A DNA stretch of 64,000 nt, taken from positions 166,151 to 230,150 of the forward strand of contig NZ_VUKF01000001.1 in the NCBI RefSeq assembly GCF_009193185.1, in the 5' to 3' direction. This DNA is from Georgenia thermotolerans. GTDB taxonomy: Bacteria > Actinomycetota > Actinomycetes > Actinomycetales > Actinomycetaceae. The notes beneath the pieces were generated by a model, which saw nothing but the letters and a program-made list of their open reading frames with translations, was not told where the DNA came from and made no database searches. The position numbers were made by a program, and so were the translations under genes. Below are positions 16,675 to 24,920 of this stretch, piece after piece (the stretch's first letter is position 1; each line of letters begins with the position of its first letter).

Positions 16675-17540
16675 CCGCCCTGACCGCGCTGACCCGATCC
16701 ACCCGCGCCGAGCTCCGCCGCCTGTGGCGCTGGCCCGCCACGTGGGTGCTGGTCGGGGTCTGGGCCGTGCTCAACCTGCTCTTCGCCTACGCCTTCCCGT
16801 GGATCGGCTATCGCGGCGGGGGCGGGCCCGACGCCGCGGCGGGCACCCCGCCCGAGGCGCTGCTCGCCGGGCTGCTGCCCGCGAACGTGCCCGCCACGCT
16901 CGTCCAGGGCATGCCGATGTTCGGCGGGGCGGTCGTCATGATCCTCGGCGCCCTGGCCATCGGCAGCGGCTACGCGTGGGGCACGTGGAAGACCGTGCTG
17001 ACCCAGGGGCCGGGCCGCCTGGCGGCGTTCGGCGGCACCCTGGTCGCGCTGGCAGTGACGGTCGTCGGGCTCGTGGCGCTGACCACCGCGACCGACCTGG
17101 CCACGGCGCACCTCGTCGCCGCCGTGGAGGGCGGCTCGACCACCGGGCCGGCCGCGGGCGACCTGGCGCAGGCGATGGCCGCGGGCCTGCTCATGCTCGG
17201 CATGTGGGCGGCGGGCGGCGTCCTCGTCGGTGCGCTGGCCAAGGGCCCGGCGCTCGCCGCCGGCCTGGGCCTGGTGTGGGCGCTGGTGGTGGAGAACCTG
17301 CTGCGCGGGGTGTCCGGGCTGATCGACGGGATGGCGACCCTGACCGACCGGCTGCCCGGCTCGGCCGCGGGCTCGCTGGCCGGGGCGCTGGGCGCCGTCG
17401 GGGTCAACCCGCGCGGGGAGGGCACCCCGGGGGTGCTCACCGTGCTGGACGGCGCCGCGGCCGCGTGGCTGCTCGCCGGGTACCTGGTGGTCTTCGCGGT
17501 CGTGGCGCTGGTGCTGGTGCGGCGCCGGGACCTCACCTGA
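16671..17540 (+). CDS. ABC transporter permease
   Basis: A protein of 289 residues with about six helices (ATWVLVGVWAVLNLLFAYAF first, AAAWLLAGYLVVFAVVALVLV last) and two long outer loops, the ABC-2 permease layout. ATGA overlap with the ATPase gene shows coupling. Together two copies of each subunit would make an exporter. Gene order sensor/regulator divergent from ATPase-permease is conserved in actinobacteria. Confidence 0.9.
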   Translation: MTALTALTRSTRAELRRLWRWPATWVLVGVWAVLNLLFAYAFPWIGYRGGGGPDAAAGTPPEALLAGLLPANVPATLVQGMPMFGGAVVMILGALAIGSGYAWGTWKTVLTQGPGRLAAFGGTLVALAVTVVGLVALTTATDLATAHLVAAVEGGSTTGPAAGDLAQAMAAGLLMLGMWAAGGVLVGALAKGPALAAGLGLVWALVVENLLRGVSGLIDGMATLTDRLPGSAAGSLAGALGAVGVNPRGEGTPGVLTVLDGAAAAWLLAGYLVVFAVVALVLVRRRDLT

Positions 17541-17570
17541 GCGCGCTCGACGGCGGGGCCGCGCCGCCGA

Positions 17571-18713
17571 TCAGCGCCGCAGGTACGGGAACCTTGCCCC
17601 GATGGCCGCGATGCGCTCCTCGGCGAGGTGGTCCGCGGCCCGCGCCGGGCTGATCCCCTGCTCGGCGGCCCGGGCCAGCACCGCCTCGGTGGTGGCGAAC
17701 AGGCCCTCCACGCGGTGGCGGGCCCGCTCCATGTCGAAGCCCTCCTCCTCGTCGCTGACCTGGATGACCCCGCCGGCGTTGACGAGGTAGTCGGGGGCGT
17801 AGGTGATGCCGCGCTCGAGCAGCCGCTCGGCCAGGTGCCCGGCGCCGTCGTCGGCCAGCTGGTTGTTGGCCGCGCCGCAGACGATCTTCGCGCTCAGCGC
17901 GTCCACCGTGGCCCGGTCCAGCGCCCCGCCCAGGGCGCACGGGGCGTACACGTCCAGCGTCGAGCGCACCAGGGCGTCCGTGCCGGCGACGACGTCGACC
18001 GCGGGGTGCTCGGCCCGCACGCGCTCGACCGCGCGGGTGCTGACGTCGGTGACGACGACCTGCGCGCCGGCGTCGACCAGGTGGCCCACCAGCAGGTGGC
18101 CGACCTTGCCCACCCCCGCCACCCCGACGGTCCGGCCGCGCAGGGCGTCGCTGCCCCACACGTGGGCGGCGCAGGCGCGCATGGCGGTGAAGACCCCGAA
18201 GGCGGTCAGCACCGAGGAGTCGCCGGAGCCGCCGTGGACCTCGCTGCGCCCGACGACGTGGCCGGTCTCGCGGTGGATGACGTCCATGTCGGCGACGTAG
18301 GTGCCGACGTCGCAGGCGGTGACGTACCGCCCGCCCAGGGACTCCACGAACCGGCCGTACGCGCGCAGCAGCGCCTCGGACTTGTCCCGGGCGGGGTCGC
18401 CGATGATGACGGCCTTGCCGCCGCCGTGGTCCAGCCCGGCGAGGGCGCACTTGTAGGTCATGCCCCGCGACAGGCGCAGGACGTCGGCGAGGGCGTCGTC
18501 CTCGGTGGGGTACGGGTAGAACCGGGTGCCGCCGAGGGCCGGGCCGAGGGCGGTGCTGTGGATCGCGATGATCGCCCGCAGGCCGCTGGCACGGTCGTGG
18601 CAGTAGACCACCTGCTCGTGCCCGTGCTCGGGGTCGAACGGCCCCGGGGAGCGGAAGGCGGTGGTGCGTTCGGAGGTGGTCGGGTCGAGCTCGGGGTGGG
18701 TCAACAGGCTCAC
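17571..18713 (-). CDS. Leu/Val/Phe/Glu-type amino acid dehydrogenase
   Basis: A protein of 380 residues. The substrate domain carries [12 protein letters not shown] and the catalytic lysine region [20 protein letters not shown]; the NAD domain has [17 protein letters not shown]. The overall pattern is leucine/valine dehydrogenase: oxidative deamination of branched-chain amino acids to keto acids with NAD+. GTG 18713 is chosen because AAGGAG stands six bases upstream; the frame stays open to 18869 without coding signs. In actinobacteria such enzymes feed branched-chain keto acids into fatty acid starters. Confidence 0.9.
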   Translation of the reverse strand: MSLLTHPELDPTTSERTTAFRSPGPFDPEHGHEQVVYCHDRASGLRAIIAIHSTALGPALGGTRFYPYPTEDDALADVLRLSRGMTYKCALAGLDHGGGKAVIIGDPARDKSEALLRAYGRFVESLGGRYVTACDVGTYVADMDVIHRETGHVVGRSEVHGGSGDSSVLTAFGVFTAMRACAAHVWGSDALRGRTVGVAGVGKVGHLLVGHLVDAGAQVVVTDVSTRAVERVRAEHPAVDVVAGTDALVRSTLDVYAPCALGGALDRATVDALSAKIVCGAANNQLADDGAGHLAERLLERGITYAPDYLVNAGGVIQVSDEEEGFDMERARHRVEGLFATTEAVLARAAEQGISPARAADHLAEERIAAIGARFPYLRR

Positions 18714-18892
18714 GACGACTCCTTCGTCATCTCGTGGATGCGACGGCGCCGGGCGGGGGTGTGCCCGGTCACCGCCTCCAGGGTAGGTCCGGCGGTGAGC
18801 GCCGGCAGCCCGAGAAACGGTGGGTTTCCGCCGGTCGGACGGGTGGCGGAGCGCTACGCCGGCCGCCACCCACCCTGCGGTAGACAGGAGGC

Positions 18893-19252
18893 ATGGACAT
18901 CTCCGACGTGCGCACCCGGCTGCGTGCCTTCGCCGACGAGCGGGACTGGAACCAGTTCCACACGCCCCGCAACCTCACCCTCGCCCTCGTCGGCGAGGTG
19001 GGCGAGCTCGCCGAGCTCATGCAGTGGCGCAGCGACGACGACGTCCGGGCCTTCGCGGCGACCGCCGCCGGCCGGGAGGCCCTCGCCGACGAGCTCGCCG
19101 ACGTCTTCACCTACCTCGTCGAGGTGGCCGACGCGCTGGGCATCGACCTCGACGCCGCCGTCCATGCGAAGATCGACAAGAACGCGGTGAAGTACCCCGT
19201 CGAGCTCTCGCGCGGGTCGAACGCGAAGTACACCGAGCTGCCGGGCCGGTAG
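18893..19252 (+). CDS. MazG-like nucleotide pyrophosphohydrolase
   Basis: A protein of 119 residues. It has the all-alpha NTP-PPase motif: [16 protein letters not shown] (ExxE) followed by [21 protein letters not shown] (ExxD), which bind Mg2+. Size and the [14 protein letters not shown] opening match the RS21-C6/dCTP pyrophosphatase group that removes non-canonical nucleotides. AGGAGG lies directly before ATG 18893, and TAGACA could be its -10 box. Confidence 0.9.
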   Translation: MDISDVRTRLRAFADERDWNQFHTPRNLTLALVGEVGELAELMQWRSDDDVRAFAATAAGREALADELADVFTYLVEVADALGIDLDAAVHAKIDKNAVKYPVELSRGSNAKYTELPGR

Positions 19253-19261
19253 CGGCGCGGC

Positions 19262-20260
19262 TCACGCCGACGCGGCTCCCTCGCCGGCGGTCCACGTGGA
19301 CGACCGGCGGGCCGCGGCGTAGAGGGTCGCCACCCGGGCGCCGTCGAGCACCTTCGGCCGCCCGGCGAGCCACCGGCCCAGCCGCACCCGCTCGACGACG
19401 GCGACGCCGGCCGGCGCCGCCCGGACCACCACCTCCTTGGCCCGCACCGGCACGACCAGGCCGGTCACCGCCACCTCGAACCCGCACGCGGCGGTGAGCC
19501 GCCGGGCGGCGTGCGCCGCCTCGGCCCGGCTCTGGCCCACGTACGGCTGCGGCACGTCGTCGACCAGCAGGCTGTCGCCGGACACCCGCACCCGCGCGCC
19601 CGGGTGGTGCACGGCCCTGATGGTGAACACCCCGGCCGGGCCGATGACGACGTGGTCGATGTCGCATCCCTCGGGACCGACCGGCAGGGCGTGGAGCATG
19701 CGCCAGCGCGGGTCGCGGCGCACCAGCCGCTCCAGGCCCGCGGCCACGCGCTCCTCGGCCCGCGCCGCCACGCGGCGGGCGCGCTCGGGGGTAGGCAGGC
19801 CGATGACCCGGGCGACGAACGTGCGCACGGGCGCCTCCCGCCGCAGCTCCCCAGCCTGCGCGCGCGGTACCGCCCCGGGCCGGCGTCCGGCCAGGTCCGT
19901 CCATCCCCCGCCGAGCGCGGCGAGCGCGACGTCGTGGTCGCCGCCCGCCGCCTCGGCGCGCTCGCGCCAGGTGGCGAGGGCGCCGTCGAGGGCTGCGGCG
20001 CCGCCCGGGGCGGCGGGGTGCGCGGTGAGGGTGACGAGGTCGTACCAGCCGACGAGGGCGCCGTCCGCCGCGGTGACGTAGAGGCGGTCCTGGCCGTAGC
20101 GCTGCCAGCGGCGCACGTGAGTACCGCGGGAGGCGCCGGCGCGGCCGCCCCGGGCGCGGCGGGCAGCGCGGCGGCCGGGCGCGGCGGGGTGGGCGTCCTC
20201 AGCGGTGAGGACGGGCATGCGCTGGGCCATGGGGCGGATGGTGCCAGCAGCGCGTGCCAC
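19262..20260 (-). CDS. NERD-domain protein
   Basis: A protein of 332 residues. The NERD (nuclease-related) domain is around 190-290: RMLHALPVGPEGCDIDHVVIGPAGVFTIRAV, then VGQSRAEAAHAARRL. The Asp in CDIDHVVIG belongs to the predicted endonuclease-like core. The N-terminal ~110 residues include RYGQDRLYVTAADGALVGWYDL. DNA processing is a prediction for the family, not shown. GTG 20260 is supported by TACAAC six bases upstream (leaderless); ATG 20230 is an alternative. Confidence 0.8.
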   Translation of the reverse strand: MARAAGTIRPMAQRMPVLTAEDAHPAAPGRRAARRARGGRAGASRGTHVRRWQRYGQDRLYVTAADGALVGWYDLVTLTAHPAAPGGAAALDGALATWRERAEAAGGDHDVALAALGGGWTDLAGRRPGAVPRAQAGELRREAPVRTFVARVIGLPTPERARRVAARAEERVAAGLERLVRRDPRWRMLHALPVGPEGCDIDHVVIGPAGVFTIRAVHHPGARVRVSGDSLLVDDVPQPYVGQSRAEAAHAARRLTAACGFEVAVTGLVVPVRAKEVVVRAAPAGVAVVERVRLGRWLAGRPKVLDGARVATLYAAARRSSTWTAGEGAASA

Positions 20261-20266
20261 GCGCTC

Positions 20267-20272
20267 GTTGTA
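20267..20272 (-). promoter_or_regulatory. -10 box for NERD gene
   Basis: TACAAC on the minus strand ends six bases before GTG 20260, giving a leaderless start; no Shine-Dalgarno sequence is present. Confidence 0.45.
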
Positions 20273-20379
20273 GGGCGAGGCACCCCCGAGGACTGGGGGC
20301 CACGGGAAAAAGCCCTTCCGCCTCGCCGAGGCCTCGGCAAGAATCGGCCCACCACCCGACCGACCGAGGGAGACCGATC

Positions 20380-20811
20380 GTGGCGACCGTCCGGCTCAAC
20401 CCGTATCTCAGCTTCCGCGACACGGCCAAGGAGGCCATGGAGTTCTACCACTCGGTCTTCGGCGGCGAGCTCAACACCAGCACCTTCGGCGAGTTCCACG
20501 CGAGCGAGGACCCTGCCGAGCAGGACAAGATCATGCACGCCATGCTCGAGACCCCGGGCGGCCTGGTGCTCATGGCCGCGGACACCCCCAACAGCATGGA
20601 CCTCACGCCCGGCGACAACCTCGCGGTCTCGCTCAGCGGCGACGACGAGGCGGAGCTGCGCGGGTACTGGGAGAAGCTGTCCGACGGCGGGCAGGTCACC
20701 ATGCCGCTCGAGAAGGCGCCGTGGGGCGACCACTTCGGGATGTGCACCGACAAGTTCGGGATCCACTGGCTGGTCAACATCGCCGGCGAGGGCGGCGGCG
20801 AGCAGCCCTGA
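20380..20811 (+). CDS. VOC-family PhnB-like protein
   Basis: A protein of 143 residues with two beta-alpha-beta-beta-beta halves: VRLNPYLSFRDTAKEAMEFYHSVFGGEL and WGDHFGMCTDKFGIHWLVNI. This is the PhnB/glyoxalase-like group of the vicinal-oxygen-chelate superfamily. The reaction is unknown. GTG 20380 is set by GAGGGAGA upstream. Confidence 0.88.
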   Translation: MATVRLNPYLSFRDTAKEAMEFYHSVFGGELNTSTFGEFHASEDPAEQDKIMHAMLETPGGLVLMAADTPNSMDLTPGDNLAVSLSGDDEAELRGYWEKLSDGGQVTMPLEKAPWGDHFGMCTDKFGIHWLVNIAGEGGGEQP

Positions 20812-20856
20812 CGGCGCGGCCGCGCCCCTGCCTCCGCGCCTCCTGGGGCTCACGGG

Positions 20857-21333
20857 TCAGCGCCAGCCCCACAGCAGCGCACGGATGAGGTCCTCGAGGC
20901 CGGCCGGGGCTGCGCGCCGGCCGGGGCGGTGCGACGGCGGGGTGTCGCCCTCGTAGTGCACCGGCCCCACCCGGATCTCGATGCCGGGGTGCATCGGGGC
21001 GCCGGCGCGGACCTCGGTGCTCACCCTGATCTCGGCGCCGGTCCAGACCTCGGCGCCGGCCCGGACCGTCGAGTCGGTGGGCGCGACGGCGGCGTCCCTC
21101 GCACGCCGGTCGCGGTCGTACGCCGCCCGGCGAACGTCGTCGTGCAAGGTGGCATACGCGGCCATGACCTGCCGGAGCGCGCGGTCGTGGTCGCCGACGG
21201 CGTCGCCGGGCCCGGGAGCGGTCCGGCTGTCGGGGTGGTGGCGGCGGACGAGTGCGCGGTAGGCGTGGGAGATCTGCTCGGGCGTCGCCGTCGGCGGCAC
21301 CCCGAGCACCTCGTAGGGGTCCTGCTCACTCAT
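20857..21333 (-). CDS. J-domain protein
   Basis: About 158 residues. Residues 1-75 form a J domain (DPYEVLGVPPTATPEQISHAYRALVRRHHPDS) with the invariant HPD that stimulates DnaK ATPase. The rest has repeated short strands (AGAEVWTGAEIRVSTEVRAGAP) and ends in LEDLIRALLWGWR. There is no G/F region or zinc finger, so it is a specialised J-protein. MSEQDPYEVLG at 21333 looks like the natural start; GTG 21354 is possible. Confidence 0.85.
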   Translation of the reverse strand: MSEQDPYEVLGVPPTATPEQISHAYRALVRRHHPDSRTAPGPGDAVGDHDRALRQVMAAYATLHDDVRRAAYDRDRRARDAAVAPTDSTVRAGAEVWTGAEIRVSTEVRAGAPMHPGIEIRVGPVHYEGDTPPSHRPGRRAAPAGLEDLIRALLWGWR

Positions 21334-21361
21334 GGCACGGTCCCAACTGGGCACGATGAGG

Positions 21362-21403
21362 CGGCTGGTCCGCCCCCGCTGCCCTGTGCGGGCGGACCAG
21401 CCG
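21362..21403. terminator. 14-bp perfect hairpin, left member of a related pair
   Basis: CGGCTGGTCCGCCC (21362-21375) pairs exactly with GGGCGGACCAGCCG (21390-21403). It lies downstream of the minus-strand gene ending at 21533 and upstream of the J-domain gene. Its arm shares CTGGTCCGCC with the hairpin at 22469-22508, so the divergent pair between them is bracketed by related palindromes. Confidence 0.6.
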
Positions 21404-21532
21404 CGGAATGCGTGGACTACCGGGCCGCGCCGGCATGGATCGTTCGCCCTGATCGCTGGGGCCGGGTGCTTCGTGGAGCTCGCCGGCCAGAGGGTGCGCC
21501 TCGCCGCGCGCCCGGGTAGCCGTCAGATGTGC

Positions 21533-21865
21533 TCAACGTGCGGGTATCACCTCCCCTGTCCTACGGGTCGTCGGCGCCTCTGGCGGCGGTCCGCGGCCTC
21601 GGGCCCAGCCGTCCGCGCCCGGGTGCCGGGGCCGCGCCCGCAGGATTGGGCGCGACGCCGGGCGCCGGTACCGCTCCCACCCCTCTGCCGTGGGGTCGGC
21701 CGGCCGTCCGGGCGACGGCGGATGAGGACCGTCCCAGGCGCGCGCGACGATCTCGTCGAACTCCGCGGCGAGCAGCTCGTCGTCGTCGCAGACGAGCTCC
21801 AGGAACTGCTCGTGCACGGCCGGCATCGCGGCGTCCGGCCGCGGCGCCGGGTCGGTGAGCATCAT
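21533..21865 (-). CDS. Small protein of unknown function
   Basis: A protein of 110 residues. The N-terminal half (VHEQFLELVCDDDELLAAEFDEIVARAW) is a strongly acidic helical segment that looks genuinely coding; the C-terminal half is Pro/Arg-rich and probably disordered. AGGTGA lies about eight bases before ATG ATG 21862-21865. It is divergent from the HspR-like regulator, with an operator-like palindrome in the gap, so it is probably controlled by that regulator. I recall similar short proteins in actinomycetes but no function. Confidence 0.6.
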   Translation of the reverse strand: MMLTDPAPRPDAAMPAVHEQFLELVCDDDELLAAEFDEIVARAWDGPHPPSPGRPADPTAEGWERYRRPASRPILRARPRHPGADGWARGRGPPPEAPTTRRTGEVIPAR

Positions 21866-21930
21866 CGGGCGATCACCTGCCTGTCCCTCAGGCTGATGGG
21901 CCTTGATTCCTCGAGTCGGCGACGCGGATC

Positions 21931-21946
21931 TGTGTCAGCCGACACA
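21931..21946. promoter_or_regulatory. Operator-like palindrome between divergent genes
   Basis: TGTGTC and GACACA are perfect inverted repeats separated by AGCC, immediately before an AT-rich stretch (AAATTATGTAAC) that could be the -10 region. Position and symmetry fit binding of the HspR-like protein encoded at 22006. It does not match the known HspR box, so the binding partner is inferred. Confidence 0.55.
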
Positions 21947-22005
21947 AATTATGTAACACGGGTGGCATCGTTCGTGCAAGGGTACGAGGGAAGTTCGGAG
22001 GTGGC

Positions 22006-22389
22006 ATGAGCGCGACGGCAGCGGAGGGTCGGAGCGGCCCCGCCGGTGAGCGGGGTGTCTTCGGCATCTCCGTCGCGGCCGAGATGGTGGGGATGGACCC
22101 GCAGAGCCTGCGCCTGTACGAGCGGCGCGGGCTTCTCCAGCCCGACCGCACGCCCGGGGGGACCCGGCGCTACAGCGCCGACGACGTCGCCCGGCTCGGC
22201 CGCATCGGCGAGCTGCTCGAGGCCGGGCTGAACCTCGCGGGCGTCGCCGCGGTCCTCGGCCTCGAAGCCGACAACGCCGAGCTGGCCGCCGACAACGCGA
22301 GCCTGACGGCCGACAACGCCGAGCTCAGCGCCGACAACGCCGAGCTGGCCGCGGACAACGCCCGACTGCGCGCCGAGCTCGGGCGCTAG
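22006..22389 (+). CDS. HspR-like MerR-family regulator with leucine-zipper tail
   Basis: A protein of 127 residues. Residues 18-75 are a winged helix of MerR/HspR type (VFGISVAAEMVGMDPQSLRLYERRGLL, PGGTRRYSADDVARL). From ~85 on, six heptads follow the pattern L-x-A-D-N-A-(E/S/R), an almost perfect coiled coil with Leu at one core position and Asn at another. Asn in the core favours a specific parallel dimer. No effector domain or metal cysteines are present. GGAGG precedes ATG 22006. Confidence 0.85.
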   Translation: MSATAAEGRSGPAGERGVFGISVAAEMVGMDPQSLRLYERRGLLQPDRTPGGTRRYSADDVARLGRIGELLEAGLNLAGVAAVLGLEADNAELAADNASLTADNAELSADNAELAADNARLRAELGR

Positions 22390-22468
22390 GCCGACCGCGC
22401 GCTCCGCCGAGCTCGACGCGCCGGGCGGCGCGAGACCCGGGGACGACGTGGCCCGGGGACGACGGCGT

Positions 22469-22508
22469 CGCTGGTCCGCCCCCGCGACCCTGCGGGAGCG
22501 GACCAGCG
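22469..22508 (+). terminator. 17-bp hairpin, right member of the related pair
   Basis: CGCTGGTCCGCCCCCGC pairs with GCGGGAGCGGACCAGCG with one mismatch around a six-base loop. It follows the HspR-like gene by 79 bases. It shares its outer arm with the hairpin at 21362-21403. Confidence 0.65.
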
Positions 22509-22593
22509 TCGGTGGACGCCACCGTCCGCCGAGCCCGGTCGTCGAACCGGGCAACGCGGCGTGGGCGACGCGGCGGCACGCCGCGTTGTGCGG

Positions 22594-23028
22594 TCAGGCC
22601 TGCCCTGCGGGCGAAGTCGGCATCGAGGACGTCCGGCTGTTGCTCCCGAGCGCCTGCGCCTTGAGCGCCTCGTACTCCGCTGGTGTGATCGCGCCGCTGT
22701 CGAGCATCTCCTTGGCCTTGGCGATCTCGTCGGCCGGGCTCGAGGACGCAACGTCGCGGATGTACCGGTCGGTGGCGGCCTTCTGCGCCTCCATCTGCCG
22801 CATGTTCCGCTCGGCCATCCCCCGGCCCCGGGCGATGAGGTAGATCAACGCCGCGAGGAACGGGAAGAACAGCAGGAAGAGCAGCCACAGGGCCTTGAAC
22901 CAGCCGTTGAGCCGGTGGTCACGGAAGATGTCCGTGATGATCGCGAACAACGCCCAGAGGTAGGCGATGAAGAGGGTGAACCACAGGGTCCACCAGAGGA
23001 TCTGCCAGAACTGCGACCAGAAGTCCAT
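22594..23028 (-). CDS. Membrane protein with PLDc_N and SHOCT-like motifs
   Basis: A protein of 144 residues. Two adjacent hydrophobic helices (WQILWWTLWFTLFIAYLWALFAI and GWFKALWLLFLLFFPFLAALIYLIA) form the PLDc_N-like hairpin. A basic linker follows, then a SHOCT motif: DEIAKAKEMLDSGAITPAEYEALKAQAL. SHOCT segments mediate oligomer formation. AAGGTGG stands just before ATG 23028, preferred over GTG 23037. Such proteins are common in actinobacterial envelopes; role unknown. Confidence 0.82.
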   Translation of the reverse strand: MDFWSQFWQILWWTLWFTLFIAYLWALFAIITDIFRDHRLNGWFKALWLLFLLFFPFLAALIYLIARGRGMAERNMRQMEAQKAATDRYIRDVASSSPADEIAKAKEMLDSGAITPAEYEALKAQALGSNSRTSSMPTSPAGQA

Positions 23029-23118
23029 CCGGACCACCTTCCCGTGTGTGGCGACACGACGAGCGTCGCGCGAGTGCTGTTTCAGTACCTCCCCCGCGTC
23101 GGGTGATTCCGAGTGCGG

Positions 23119-24474
23119 TCATCTGAAGTAGCGGGGGTAGAGCTGCAGGAAGAGCGCCTCGGAGTGGGCCATGGCCGCGATCTCCCGCGGGTCGACGCTC
23201 TCGTTGGGGGCGTGGATGAGGGCCTGCGGCTCCTCGACCCCCATGAGGATGAGCTCCGCGTCCGGGTAGGTCGCCGCGAAGACATTGCACAGGGGGATCG
23301 ACCCACCCTGCCCGAGCGTGCTCATCGGCTTGCCGAACGCCTCCCGCATCGCCTCGGCGATGGCCCGGTAGGCGGGCCCGTCCACGGCGGCCTGGAAGGG
23401 TGAACCGGTCGCCTCGGTCTCGACCGTGACCCGCACGCCCCAGGGGGCGGCGGCGTGGAGGTGGTCCGCCAGAGAGGCCCTGGCGGCGTCGGGCGCGAGG
23501 CCCGGCGGGATACGCAGGTTCAGACGCGCAGCCGCGCGCGGGGAGATCGCCGCGGCCGAGCCCAGCACCGGCGGGCAGTCGATCCCGAGGACGGTGACCG
23601 ACGGCCGCGCCCACAGCATGTCCGAGACCGTGCCGTCCCCGAGAAGCTCGACCCCCTCGAGCACTCCGGCGTCCTGGCGGAACTGCTCGGGCGGGTAGGG
23701 CGCCCCGGACCATCCGCGGGTGCCGTCCAGGCCGGCGACGGTGGTGTTGCCGCGGGCGTCGCGCAGCGAGGCCAGCATGGCGATGAGCGCGGCCAGCGCA
23801 TCGGGCGCCGCTCCGCCGAACATTCCGGAGTGCAGCTCGGTGGCGAGAGCTTCGACCGTCACGACGACGTTGACCATGCCGCGCAGGCTGACGGTCACGG
23901 CCGGACTGCCGACCGCCGCGTTACCCGTGTCGCAGACGAGGATGGCATCCGCACGCAGGAGGTCGGCGTGGGTCGGGACGAACGCTTCCAGTCCCCCGGT
24001 CCCCTGTTCCTCCGAGCCCTCGACGACGAGCTTGAGATTGACCGGGATGTCGGCGCCGAGAGCCCGCAGCGCGGCGAGGTGCATGACGATGTTGCCCTTG
24101 CAGTCGGCCGCGCCCCGGCCGTACCAGCGCCCTCCGACCGTCGTCAGCTGGAACGGCGGGGTGTGCCAGGCCCTCTCGTCGAGCGCCGGCTGCACGTCGT
24201 AGTGGGCGTAGAGCAGCACCGTGGGAGCACCACGGTCGGCGCACGGCCGCGAACCCACGACCGCCTGGCTGCCGTCCGCCGTCTGCTCGAGGTGTGCGTC
24301 GCCGAAGCCGACGCCGACGAAGCGGTCCGCGACCCACCGGGCTGCCTTCTCGCACTCCTCGGGCGGAGACTGCCGAGGGTCGGCCACCGACCGCAGCGCG
24401 ACAAGCTCGGCGAGCTCGTCCCGGGCCAGCGGCATGAGGTCGGTCACGCGCGCGCTGAGCTCGGCGGTGCGCAT
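23119..24474 (-). CDS. M20-family metallodipeptidase
   Basis: A protein of 451 residues. Zinc ligands are visible in LLYAHYDVQPAL (His, Asp), GRGAADCKGNIVMHL (bridging Asp), VEGSEEQGTGGL (Glu pair) and near the end LIHAPNESV (His). The dimerisation lid domain lies between ~190 and 310. It would cut dipeptides or N-acyl amino acids in the cytoplasm. Its ATG overlaps the previous stop by one base (TGATG), making a three-gene operon with the permease: uptake followed by hydrolysis of a peptide-like substrate is a reasonable inference. Confidence 0.92.
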   Translation of the reverse strand: MRTAELSARVTDLMPLARDELAELVALRSVADPRQSPPEECEKAARWVADRFVGVGFGDAHLEQTADGSQAVVGSRPCADRGAPTVLLYAHYDVQPALDERAWHTPPFQLTTVGGRWYGRGAADCKGNIVMHLAALRALGADIPVNLKLVVEGSEEQGTGGLEAFVPTHADLLRADAILVCDTGNAAVGSPAVTVSLRGMVNVVVTVEALATELHSGMFGGAAPDALAALIAMLASLRDARGNTTVAGLDGTRGWSGAPYPPEQFRQDAGVLEGVELLGDGTVSDMLWARPSVTVLGIDCPPVLGSAAAISPRAAARLNLRIPPGLAPDAARASLADHLHAAAPWGVRVTVETEATGSPFQAAVDGPAYRAIAEAMREAFGKPMSTLGQGGSIPLCNVFAATYPDAELILMGVEEPQALIHAPNESVDPREIAAMAHSEALFLQLYPRYFR

Positions 24475-24920
24475 CAGCCCGCGACCTTCTCGTCGAGCTT
24501 GAGCCCCTCCACCGTCTGGACGAACTCGGGCAGCTGGTCCGGGCAGTACACCTGCATGATCGCCAGCTGGCCCTGGACCACCTTGTTGTCCGCGATGACG
24601 GGCCGGTAGCCGGGGCCTGCCGCCCCGTTCGCCAGCTGGCCGAGGAAGATCGCGCGGCTCAGCGCGTCATTGGGGTTGGCGCACACCGCGCCGCCGTCCG
24701 CGCCAAGCACATGGACGATCTGCTCGCGGGACGGCGCCCGCGCCCCACGGTCCTCCAGCAGCGCGATGAGCTCGTCCGCCTTGCTCTGGGCCGCCTGCGT
24801 GACGCGTGCACCGCGGAAGGCGAGCAGGCCGCCGACGGCGAGCGCGACCAGGAGCACGATCGCCGTGATGTACAGCCACGAGCGCTGCCGTCGGGTCGTG
24901 GTCTCCTCCACCGTGCTCAT
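24474..24920 (-). CDS. Single-pass membrane protein between permease and peptidase
   Basis: A protein of 148 residues. One N-terminal membrane anchor (WLYITAIVLLVALAVGGLLAF) is followed by an external-type domain (ADELIALLEDRGARAPSREQIVHVLGADGGAVC). Two cysteines (GGAVCANPND and MQVYCPDQL) could form a disulfide outside the membrane. It is coupled by 4-base overlap to the permease and by 1 base to the peptidase, so it is a conserved part of this operon, perhaps an accessory subunit of the permease. I do not recognise the family. Confidence 0.75.
   Translation of the reverse strand: MSTVEETTTRRQRSWLYITAIVLLVALAVGGLLAFRGARVTQAAQSKADELIALLEDRGARAPSREQIVHVLGADGGAVCANPNDALSRAIFLGQLANGAAGPGYRPVIADNKVVQGQLAIMQVYCPDQLPEFVQTVEGLKLDEKVAG

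Noticed and set aside
21905..21925. HspR-type HAIR box (CTTGAGT-N7-ACTCAAG) near CTTGATTCCTCGAGTC
   Set aside because: The halves are not inverted repeats; the true palindrome is TGTGTC/GACACA at 21931.
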